From assembly GCF_963675165.1 (NCBI RefSeq), contig NC_087379.1, positions 2,794,201 through 2,858,200 on the forward strand: 64,000 nucleotides of DNA. The letters run 5' to 3'. The translations under genes and the position numbers were made by a program. Positions 44,914 to 58,478 of this stretch are shown here, piece after piece (position 1 is the stretch's first letter; each line of letters begins with the position of its first letter). The notes under the pieces were generated by a model that was given only the letters and a program-made list of their open reading frames with translations, searched no databases and was not told the origin of the DNA. This DNA comes from Halichondria panicea. Lineage: Eukaryota > Porifera > Demospongiae > Suberitida > Halichondriidae.

Positions 44914-47900
44914 TTACTTGAGTACAAAACTTTTTATCCTGTATCCACAAAACTCAAACATAGATTCTGGGCTAGGTGGTGGTGCTGTTTCACTGGTATC
45001 ATAGTTGGGTGATGAATATCCAGCCAAAAGCAATGCTCGACACATTTCATTCTTGACGATTGAGTAGAGTCCTTTTCCCCGATACTCAGGTGCAGTGTAC
45101 CCAAACCCCATTTGCCCATCTGGAAATTGCACCATGAATGAAATTGGGATGGTAGGAAACTCCATTGTAAAGAGCCCAATACTTTCATAGTGCTCGATAC
45201 TGTACTTAATGTAGTGTTCTCTGTGTGGCATATCATGATAGTAGGGCCAGCTATCGCTTACAATCTTGAAATGATGTGGCTGAAGTTTTCCGATGAAATA
45301 GCTTTCTGGGCATTCTCTGAAACAAAGTCATAAATTCAGCATGATTGTCTTTATTAGACGAATGCACTTACATTTTAGGAGGTTCTTCGCTTCGAGTGAA
45401 GTGGTAAGGTGTTCCAACATATACGCAGCTCAGAGTATTGAACTCTTTTACTTTTACTGCTGCATCACAATCTATGTTTCTCAGAAAGTAGTCTGCATGC
45501 TCACTTTCTATTCCTGAAAACATTAGGCAGTCTGGTAGTTAAAGTATAGTAATGTATTTGCATGGAAAAGGGTGGCCGGTCAGCACAGTCTTAATAAAAC
45601 TAGGCCAGGGGAAGCAAATTGGGCAAAAGAAAATGTACGGCAGCATATGCATGCACTGAAAACTAGGGGGGTTCAGGGGCATGCTCCCCGGGAAAATGTG
45701 GACATTTTAGGGCCTTAGATCAATGCCTATTAAAGAAACTGCCAGATCCTGGGGGGAGGGGGCGAATTACTCCTCTTACTCCCCCTCAATGAAGCCCTGG
45801 TCTATTTAAGGTTACGGTGAACTGTTTGCTCATGAATAGAATATTCATGGAAAACTATAAAAGCCATGATAGAAACATACATGATGGTGTATCATTCTGT
45901 ACGAGCATCTTCCTGCAGTGGAAGCTCTGAGCGATCAAGTTACACAAACTAGTAAACTAAACACATTTTAAACTTCCAAAAACATTAGCTCTGTGTTCTT
46001 GCTCTTATACGATGCTTCTTACCAGGGGGGCTTGAAGTGTTTTTTTCTTTCCAGGCCAATAAACTCTCACAAAATAATAATAATTTATGTAGACCTAACT
46101 CTACTTAAAATGGCCATCAAAGCCAAGGAAAATAGCCTCTTGTGAACCTTCAGTGGCCTTTTTTCAAAACAATATCTTCGAAGCTATCTAGTATCTAGTG
46201 TCTATTCGAGCCATGAATCGGCTACTACGTTTCAGCTGGACTTCCAACTCATTCTAGCTGCTCACGATCAGCTCATGAATAATTAATGAGTACTGTAACC
46301 TTAAATTAGCACCAGAGGAGGTACGACAACATCACGTGCGCGGACAATCGAATGTCAATCAACAGCAACAAAAAAGTAGTATGGGTGTGGTCTGCATGAT
46401 TAACGGCCTCTCCCATCATTAGCATCTTTGCTGCATGTTAATTGACATTCCATTGCCCACACACGTGATGTTATCGTACCTCCTATGAATTAGGGGCTAT
46501 TATATGACTCTGACTATAGTAACATAGAGGGAGGGGGATTAGAAACGGAGCACGTGCGCACAATCACTTCGATCTGTGTTATGCATGCAAGTCTGTTGAT
46601 CTGTGTTTCGCCTCTTGAAAGTGATAACTATAGGAGCCTCCAGAACACCCTATCCCACAATATCTGCCAACTACTCTATGTTGTAACTATGGCACAGAAT
46701 CAAAGCTAGGTACTGTGCTGCTAAAAAGGTTATGACTTGCCTTTTATGTACTGTCTGTTCCCCCAGGCAATCAGCTTTCCTTCAGTCAGAACTGAGACCA
46801 GAGCCTTGCTGGATGTGGTGTAGGCACTAATGTCTGCTACCTGGCCATGATCGAAGAGAAATGTATGTATAAGCTGAGATGTACTGGGTATATGCGAAAA
46901 GACTGTTAGAAAGGTTTTCGCAGAACAGCAATATTAAATTCATGGTATATAAACGTTCACGGTACATGCATGCTTATAACCATCAAAACCACGAACATTT
47001 ATATCCTTGAAATATACCCGCTATATACGGTATTCTTTACCATAATACATGTATACAGTCAGTGGAACCTCCGATAAAGCTATAGGACCGTCGTAGAAAT
47101 AGAAAGAAGGAAATCTGCTAGTATACTTCCATCCTTAAAATCTCTACAAAAATTGTTGGCAAGAGTATTTCAACAAGCACTATAGACTAAGTGGTATACA
47201 GTACGTATCTTCGACTTTGGTCTATAGAGAGAGCGAGTGAATAGAATTTCACACAACAATTTGAACATGCATGCATGTAGGGTACAGTACACAGAGACGC
47301 GTAGGGCATATTTACAAAATAACTAAAAAAACTATCGAGGGAGGCTCTGCTTCAGGAGAAACTCTACACAGATAATTATAATAAACACAAACTATACATG
47401 GTAATATCGTAGCTGGCAAAATATTTGTGGTTGAAGCTCTGACCACAAATGAAGCGACCTTGCCTACGTACCTACAGTGCTAGTGCAAGTAGCAACCACA
47501 AAGATATTCTCCACAAAGTGACTAAATATTGCTCAACCACAAATGTTTCCCACTGAAAATTACCTGCTATACGGTATAGCCACAGTAATTATGCCTCGGT
47601 GCACATGCGCACGCGAGGTATACAGTTGTGTTCGTGTGTCTGTGTAGACTGCTACAGCTGCTTTAGGATCGATAAAGTGCAAGTAAGAGTTTCTAGTCAT
47701 GTTTTCTTGGATTTTTGATTCAAAATAATGCTTGGTTCTCGAGTTTTGCTTACTTGGAATGCCATTGCAGCCTTTTCAGAAGAGTGCGTAGCAAAGTAGC
47801 AAAACTTGTCCATGGAGTGTTGCTACTCTACTTTGTAGTTAGCTCTGCACTTTGAACGCTAGTAGTGAGAAGAGAGCTGCAAAGCTCTACGATGCAACAG

Positions 47901-48623
47901 CCATTAATTTTAGACTTTGGGCATCTTTTTTAGCAACAATCATGGTCCCACTCTTTGAATTTCTCTGTGATTCTGCCCGCATGCAGCAAAATTATGTTCA
48001 TCGTGATATCACGTGTGTTAGCAAAGCTTTATGTCATGTAGGTTTGGCACATCTACCGAGGCATCAGCACCTGTGGTGCTTCTAAAAACACATAACTGAT
48101 AAAAATGTTATTTGGACTTTTTGTACCGTATAGCGCAAAATTCTCGAGCGCTTAACTTTTGTGAAACTTCCTCTAAAAACGTTTCGTGGAATAAATTTTC
48201 GCGGTTCTTGGTATATATGTCAATGCACGCTGCATCAGCGCAGCCATTAGCTATGTTCGTTAACCCATTTTTGTGGAGGATTACTAACCCTCAAAAACAG
48301 CGAAAATTACAATGTATACGGTATATTTATCTGTACACTTACTATATAACTTGAAATAATAAATTTATACCTCTGATATTCTTGGCCAGATCAACTGAGC
48401 TACAACGGCAGAGAAGTCGGGCCATTTATCCAAGTATAGATTGGCTTCCAGTTTTTCACTTTGCACATTGGTGATGATATCCACTACCTAAAAGTTCATG
48501 CATGGAAACCGGCTATCATGATATCACACTCAGTTAGCTTACTCTAGCTGACTTTGGTAGGCCTAGCAATAGCTGTCTCTTGAGCTTAGCTAGGTCAGAC
48601 TCCTTTACCTTCAATACAGGCAT
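44914..48623 (-). CDS. GLYAT-family acyltransferase protein C, 280 aa, 5 exons
   Basis: Exons 48623-48543, 48487-48371, 46840-46741, 45513-45372 and 45316-44914 join to 843 nt. Exons 1-3 have the same lengths as in copy A (81, 117, 100 nt). To keep that, the third intron must use a GC donor (AAAAG|GCAAGTC at 46741/46740), giving a GC-AG intron. The N-terminal motif is LEANLYLDKWPDFSAVVA. The GNAT part has FIGKLQPHHFKIVSDSW and a canonical acyl-CoA loop, YRGKGLY, so this copy is the best candidate for an active enzyme. It stands outside the duplicated cassette and is much diverged from A and B. A transposon ends 12 bp upstream of its ATG. Confidence 0.82.
45810..46300. mobile_element. piggyBac-like non-autonomous element, TTAA on both sides
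   Basis: It begins GGTTACGGTGAACTG and ends CAGTACTC-type sequence then GTAACC inverted, with TTAA at 45806-45809 and 46301-46304. It shares TTTGCTCATGAATA with the 9400-10111 element. It lies in intron 3 of acyltransferase C. Confidence 0.7.
46313..46487. mobile_element. MULE-like MITE of the CAGAGGAGGTACGACA family
   Basis: Ends CAGAGGAGGTACGACAACAT and ATGTTATCGTACCTCCTATG are inverted, about 60 bp in all. Flanks AATTAGCAC and AATTAGGGG agree at 6 of 9 bases, a decayed 9-bp duplication. It starts only 8 bp after the TTAA of the neighbouring piggyBac-like element. Confidence 0.7.
47585..48085. repeat. Inverted copy of the 11121-11700 dispersed repeat
   Basis: It runs from TGCCTCGGTGCACATGCGCA to ACCGAGGCATCAGCACCTGT, the reverse complement order of 11690-11121. 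It lies in intron 2 of acyltransferase C. Confidence 0.65.
48122..48326. mobile_element. TA-flanked palindromic MITE (ACCGTATAGCGC family)
   Basis: Ends TACCGTATAGCGCAAAATTC and GTATACGGTA, with an interior rich in short inverted blocks. It is related to 59405-59633 and the half copy near 5840-5890. Tc1/mariner-like from the TA flank; inference. Confidence 0.6.
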
Positions 48624-48635
48624 GACACATTTTAT

Positions 48636-49240
48636 TAGACTCACCAGCCAGCCCTTCCTCGGGGTAAGGGACTTTGCCTATCTGAGAGTTGTGCCGGTGG
48701 AATTTTAATGAGTTGCATGACATCATGTATGACATCATCATGTGGTTTGTAATGTCTGACATGCGTGGGTTGCAAATTAATAGCTACACAATTACAAATA
48801 AGCTCCCCTTGCTTAGTTTGTGGCAGAGAAACCAAGAAACCATGAGAACTGGTGGTAGAAGGCTACTGTAAAGCCCTTTCCATCCCCACATACTTTCAGA
48901 CTGGAAAGATTTTCTCCAATGTAAGACAATTAAGTGGTGCAAATCATCTACATACTAAAGTCACTGGAGGATTTGTCTCAATTGCAGCTTGATTGATAAG
49001 CTCTGCTTGGTCGCTTAATCTTGCACTAGCACAGTCTTGCCCATCCCCATTATTTTATTATTATCATGCATTCTATACCACAAAGAAACTAACTAAGCGA
49101 TACTGTGGGCGTAAGAATGTCACATGACATTGATACTGCACTCTGATTGGTCATTACCAGATTCAGGTAACGGCACACAACTCTCAGATAGGCAATCCAC
49201 CAGTCCCTTACCCCGAGGAAGGGCTGGCTGGCGAGTCTAA
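48636..49240. mobile_element. hAT-like TIR element with 8-bp TSD CATTTTAT, just upstream of acyltransferase C
   Basis: Inverted ends of about 38 bp or more (TAGACTCACCAGCCAGCCC with CCTTCCTCGGGGTAAGGGAC, mirrored at 49202-49240) enclose about 530 bp of non-coding sequence. CATTTTAT is duplicated at 48628-48635 and 49241-49248. The near duplication occupies positions -5 to -12 relative to the ATG at 48623, so the element now forms the upstream region of the gene. Confidence 0.82.
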
Positions 49241-50183
49241 CATTTTATAATTATTAGAACACCTTATGTTATGTAATATTTACTACTACTACCTTAATTA
49301 ATTAACCATGATTTAATGTTTATGTTGATATCATACTCTTTCTCATTGTTAACGCTCCACTTCCTCCCTTTGTTGTTGTGTGAGCCTTTGGGGCCCTGCT
49401 CCACGTATTTAAGGATTTTGTTATTGTACTTTTTTGCCTCACTTCACTTTACTTTACTTGTATTGTTAGTTGATGTTTCAAAGAATTTGGTTAAGCTACA
49501 CTGTCAAGTCAATTTGTCTGTAACTAGTTGTTGTTGCCTACAGCTAGGAGCCTGTCTCTAGCTAATTTTTCTAGCCTGTCTAGAATCCCTCTACACCAAG
49601 ATAAGAGCTCAACACACAAGGGACTTTTGAGCTACAGCCAGAGGAGGTAGGACACCCATCGCGTGCATCTCAGCAATTAACAATCCACGTTTAACTGCAA
49701 AGATTTACATTTTTTGCATGAAAAGTGAGAATCTTCAAGCAGCCAAAACAGCAGCGATCCCATGGTCATTTTCTCTAAAATTTAGCTATCATGTAGAAAG
49801 GATGGTACTAACTTATGGATCAGCGATCCCAGTGGGCTCTCGGCTCAATAGCTTGAAACTCGCTCAAAGCTAGTGGTTTTCACTGTACATAAGCTACTAT
49901 GGAGAGCAGTCTAGGGAGGTTAACTCAGGTTAGTTGCCAATTTCCATAACAGTTTACAATGTTCGAGATTACTAGAAAGCGATGTGAGCTTGCTAGACAC
50001 AGGCACCATAGCTACATTGAAATCTAAGGAAAGGTTAAAGGTCAAGAGCCTATAACGTAAACATTGTATGCCACACATTCCATGGTCATGTGACGTATGA
50101 CACATGTCCTGCCACCTCTGAGCTACAGCCTATCCAATCTGATTCAAAGGAGGGAGGAACCACTTGACCTTATTAATTATATA

Positions 50184-50467
50184 AGGCCACTCCAAGTGAT
50201 ACTCTGGTTTCTGGTCCACCGCCCGCATCAGATTTTATTCTTGGATTTCTATCTCATTATTGGATTTCTATCACAGTCATTATTTCTACTACGCATGCGC
50301 AGAATGGTCCATGTGGTACAAAATAGTGTGATAATGATATTCATTTGCAAAATAATGAGATTCATAAGGTGAAATTGATAATGACATAATGAGAAAAGCC
50401 GCCCGCCCGCATGCAATTAGAAAAACTTCAGGACCAGAAACCAGAGTGTCACTTGGAGTGGCCTAAG
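50184..50467. mobile_element. MITE with about 33-bp inverted ends
   Basis: AGGCCACTCCAAGTGATACT (50184 on) is mirrored by AGTGTCACTTGGAGTGGCCT (ending about 50464), with one or two mismatches over about 33 bp. No clear target duplication is seen. Confidence 0.6.
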
Positions 50468-51461
50468 GTCACTAATTGGATTTCTAGACTGAGGCACATT
50501 TTTTGGTAAGGGCATAATTATATAATAGGCACCTTTATAACTAGAGCACTAAAGTGCAAACCTTCGGCTTGTGACATGACTATGAAGAAACCAGAGGCAA
50601 TGAATGCAGTGCATGTATAGTATGTATACAGCAACTCAGAGAAAAACTAACGACGTAAAAGAGCATGAAAGTTGTTGCTACAAATGGTGCATGGTACACA
50701 TGCACTGTGGTCTATGATCACAGTGAAGAAGCTGGGGTCTTAGAGAAGTATGGTCCTGGTGCTAGGGTCCGGTATATATCCAGAGTCAGCAAAGAAGCCT
50801 CCCAAGACAACAAACCAGTCACAATTCTAGCTTTCTACTTCAGTGACCCTTTTCCATTGTTCCTGGTACGGGATCACTTCAGCTGAAAATACGTAGGCCT
50901 ACCTCGAATAAAGGCCGGGTGTATAATAGCGTAAAGTTCAAGCTTCTTAGGTTTTATTCAACAACGAAGCTTTAACATCAAAATCTTCCACTATTAAATT
51001 ATTGTGTGAAGGCTATCCTTGCTGTAAACGGAATCCAGTTGAGTGGATTCATGTGTCACAAACAGACAAACAAACAAGATGACTACTATACCCACTAGCT
51101 GCGGCACGGCCTCGGGTAACATTTATGGGACACAATTATGAGAATAATAGTCAGGTTTTAGTAAAAACATTTGTTATCTCCTTGGTATTAGTGTTAATGG
51201 CTATTATTAACCCGTGGCGGCACCACAGGTTATAGTAGTCGGTCAGTCTAGCTCTCTGTCTATCTGTCGTTCTGTGTATTCTGAGTCTACTTACCTGGAT
51301 GCGATAGCACTGTGTTTGTACCGTGGATAGCCTCAACACAACAAAATAGTAGTTTTAAATTTGGCAAATTTTTCTGTTAAACCCTATTATGCCCCAATGA
51401 CTTAAAACCATTACATGTACTAGAATGAATATTTTGTTGGTTAAAAACTTTTGCAAATACC

Positions 51462-51825
51462 GTATTACTTTGCGGGTGAAAAACCTTTGCGAATGAGCCA
51501 AATCAGCAGATAATTTGACCCTTTGCGATCTAACTATTGGGTTCTGGCAAGGATCGTGTGTATTTACTAGTAATAATTTAGGTTTTACGGATTTTATTGT
51601 TGCGAATTGATCAACCCTCGCAAATTCACAAATGTTTGATTCTCGCAAAACATTCTAGTAATACGGTGAGCCAAATCAGCAGAAAATTTGACCCCTTGCG
51701 ATCTAAATATTGCATTCTGGCAAGGATCATAATATAATAGCACTGGTTTTGTGAATTGATCAACCCTCGCAAATTTTGCATATTCACATATTTATTATGC
51801 TCGCAAAACATTCTAGTAATACGGT
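51462..51825. repeat. Two adjacent MITEs of the CTAGTAATACGGT family
   Basis: Each unit holds GAGCCAAATCAGCAGA, a CTTTGCGATCTAA-like block, GAATTGATCAACCCTCGCAAAT and the end TTCTAGTAATACGGT. The first starts TACCGTATTAC at 51461, making inverted ends. Another copy is at 35460-35670. Confidence 0.6.
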
Positions 51826-54301
51826 ATGCCTCAAAATTAAGCCATAATTTACCAGGGCCTAATTCAAAGTTTGCTCATTCATGATAAATTGTTTACACAA
51901 TACTTGTACCCAATCCATGGTATGTTTCGCAGAACATACGTATAAAGAATTTCGCATTTAATTTTCGGGGGCTAGTTTCAGCCTTTTTATGCATGTAATG
52001 CATGGGCTTGTAAAAAGTGTGACAATTAAAAGAGTGGCTGATCGAGTACCTTTTATAGACACGTAGTAATTTTTAACCTTCGGTAGCTACCAAGACTCCA
52101 CGACGTGTATCAAAGTCTACATATTAGAATTCACCAGAGTCCAGGTAGAGCAAGCTCCTTTTGCTCCTTTTCAACCATCACCACTGCTACAAAAATACTC
52201 AAACAAAATCGGCGCTTTCAGATTTTTCTCTGTTTTTAGGGTTACTAATTTTGGCGGATTTGTAGCAAATTCATTACCACAATATTAATATGTATATACA
52301 AGTTTTAAGGTTGAATGGAAAGTTTGGAGTCAGATAAAGATGAAAAAAGGGCTAGCTTGCTTAGTATACTCTCAAAGTACATTTTCGTTTTATTATTAGC
52401 GCGGACATAATTTAGCGAATTCGGTAAAACTCGCTAAAATTAGTATCAGTTTATCATCATTAAGGTAGTTTACTTTGTAGTGTACAACATACATGGAATG
52501 AGCATCTCGATGAGTGCTTCAATGGCACACTCTCTTGTACGTGTCACTGGGTATCACACTGCGTCTTTCTCAGAGATAAGAGGCGACTTTAAGCCTGAAA
52601 CCAGAACGGGTACCATACTTTAGTCACATGTACATTTGTTTGCGATTTCACTGTTTAGCTCATTTTGCTGGTATTAAATTCTTTCTCGTTATTCATAATT
52701 ACTCGCGTGGTTTCATTTGCAATTTCCAATTATCTGCGAGTATACACATTACTCTTTCATTTGCAGAAATAGCAGAAATTAATACTCGCGAAAATATGCC
52801 ACCTTAAGGTAGGGTAGGTTGCACTATATAGTAGGGGATTGGCAATGGAAGCGACTTTGTGTTTCCCCGCGGTTTTAATCGAATTAATTACTTCTAACGT
52901 GCATGGGAATGAACAATTCATGAACATTGTTTTGCTTTCCGTAAAAAGTCCACGAGAAGTTCTCTGCATGTATGCTAAACATATCTCATATTTTTGGCCG
53001 TTTGGGACACAGCACACTACACTTAGTTACACAGCCTTAACTATAATTATCATGAAAAATCACTCTGTGTAGTACAGTACCTCTAGCTACTTCACTACCA
53101 GGGTGTCATACAGGGAGGGGAAAGGGGGGATATCCCCCCCCTAAAATTTGCATTCAGGTACTAGTTGGGGTCCATAGCTAGCAATTTTGCATACTATCAG
53201 GGTTTGAAATAACAGTTGACCTTTTTTTAGCAAAATTTTCTTCTTATTTCCCCCTCTACGTACTTCAAAATCCTGTATGACATCCCTGACGACATATCTC
53301 TTCCAAATGATACTCACCATTAAGTGTTGGGGGGGGGGGTCATTGAGAAGCATGCATTGGACACAATAATTGTCCGAACACAGATAGCATGGGACGGCTT
53401 CAGAGCCACTACATATAGACTTCAATGTAGAAGCATCACGTGAACCACTTCCGTTGCCAATCCTTTTCTTCTATGGTTGCACACACAAACATTACTTTTA
53501 TGGTACAGTCCTGGTACTACTACAGTCCTGGTACTACACACACTGTACACATAATTATAGCATTGCAAACTGTCCTTATTACAATTTTAAATTGACATAC
53601 GCTGTTCCCTACAGGCATATATACAGGACGTCACACAGCGAGAAGGGGGGTATCCCCTGGCTCAACCCCCCCCCCTAAAATCATTTATTTACTATAGAGA
53701 AATTTTATTTACGACTGAGTATATAGCATAGAAGAATTCAAATTCACCTCATCCAGACCAACCAAAATAAAATTTCAGGGGGAGGTTGTACCTAGTCGAC
53801 GCCACACTCCGGATGCCCTATTCCTCCCTACTTCAAATTCCCATGCCAGCCCTCCCTGGCACTCCCTGGCATGCACATTATATGGAAGGGCATACTGTTA
53901 CACAAGTACAATCGCATACACTGTGGCTATCTCCTATTTTTTTGCTGTCCCAAGCTAGAACTCCACCTGTCTCTTGCCTCAGGATATAGTGCATGCAGGT
54001 AAGAATATCCCACCAACATGCATGACTGTATGTGTGTGCAGAGCAACATGGGTGTCAGTATGATAGCTAGTTCTAAAAATAGTAACAGCAAAAATTGCTG
54101 ACACGTCAAACAAATAGACTCCACAACTCTCATATGCAATGAATGTCTACACAACAAATTGACCTAAACATTGGAGCATTATGAATCAGTGATCTGTCTA
54201 TTATTAACTAATTGCAATAATTATCACAACACACTGAGATTAAGTTAAGTGCCCAAGCAACACTTAAAAATCGAAGCTATATAACTCTAATCAGATTGCA
54301 G

Positions 54302-54494
54302 TGGCCGGGGACACAAACAGTCATATAGGAAGAGTGCAGCTAGGGGGGTATTTGTAAATGTACGAGACACACTAAGGCTGCCAGATCGCCTGACAAATAA
54401 GATTGAGGACAAAATTGATGATGGACTTGGTACAGGAATAACTCAAGCGACACACAATACTCCATTCTATCTGCAATGCCTCAATGAGCAGAAG
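54302..54494 (+). other. Isolated exon-like segment resembling the start of a PAX paired domain
   Basis: The segment between an AG (ATTGCAG at 54301) and a GT donor (AAG|GTATGT at 54495) is open and reads NSHIGRVQLGGVFVNVRD and then LPDRLTNKIEDKIDDG. QLGGVFVN is the invariant N-terminal motif of PAX paired domains and LPDRLTNKI resembles the following LPDxxRxxI helix; about four extra residues lie between, and the third-helix motif is not seen. No partner exon was found within about 1.5 kb either side. It may be a decayed PAX exon, a diverged gene with distant exons, or a paired-like transposase fragment. Confidence 0.45.
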
Positions 54495-57769
<3,275 letters not shown>

Positions 57770-58478
57770 GAAACTGTTTTTAGCGTTTGTGTTTACAAAA
57801 TGCTGTAACGAACTTAATTAGAGAATATTGTTCTGTATTTGCTTGTTTTATTACAGGACATAATTATTATCATGTTCTTCACCAATTGGTTACATTTCGT
57901 CTAAGGTTATGCATAGCACATTTATTACCGATTTATTAGCAAGTTACATCATCAACATGTAGTTTGTAGTTGTGTGTATGTTCATTTTGTTTGTCTGTGA
58001 ATTTGCTCAGAACTTGTGGTCATCTTTTCTTTACTAGACGATATTGTTTGTGTCCTAAAAAAAAACTTCACTGTTGTATTTATTAACACATTAATTTTGA
58101 CAACTCATCAAATGATAACTGCATGCTAAATTGTGGATTAAAAAATGTGTAATGCTGTCATGTGCACAGGCATGATAATGGTAATAATTATCGGGAGAAA
58201 AACTAGTGTAATGCGTTAATCAAAATCTATGCTTTCATGTTAACTGTACTTATAGCTACGTTTGTATTATGCTGATCGTAATTAAAACTGCAATGAATGG
58301 TTTATCCAGCAAGGAAAGGGTAGCACAATAGGCTCCCAGAACAAAACAAAAACAAATACTGCTATAGAAATGAGAGGTCATTAAGGTGTTATACTGCATG
58401 AATAGTGTCGCAATTGAATTCAAATATGGATTGATAATTAATGATGTGTATAAAAAGTGATACTATAATACGAAAACA
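57770..58478. other. 3' UTR / convergent spacer between CDC42 and CPLANE2
   Basis: AT-rich and without a gene. The CDC42 3' UTR and the minus-strand CPLANE2 3' end converge here. Confidence 0.5.

Larger units (their letters stand above)
49249..54301. repeat. Repeat-dominated spacer
   Basis: Contains one end of a MULE-like element (AGAGGAGGTAGGACA, 49642), an inverted-repeat element at 50184-50467, a dispersed repeat at 50520-51010 with a 73-codon frame of unknown meaning, two tandem CTAGTAATACGGT MITEs (51462-51666, 51655-51825), a CCTTAAGGT MITE (52630-52808) and a TIR piece at 53100-53290 (CAGGGTGTCATACAGGGA with CCTGTATGACATCCCTG). No supported gene is seen. Confidence 0.55.

Noticed and set aside
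49316..49561. 81-codon hydrophobic open frame
   Set aside because: Leu/Phe richness follows from T-rich sequence; no start context, splice sites or homology sense.
50665..50886. 73-codon open frame with protein-like composition
   Set aside because: It lies in a dispersed repeat whose copy at 19270-19390 does not preserve the frame, and I recognise no family.
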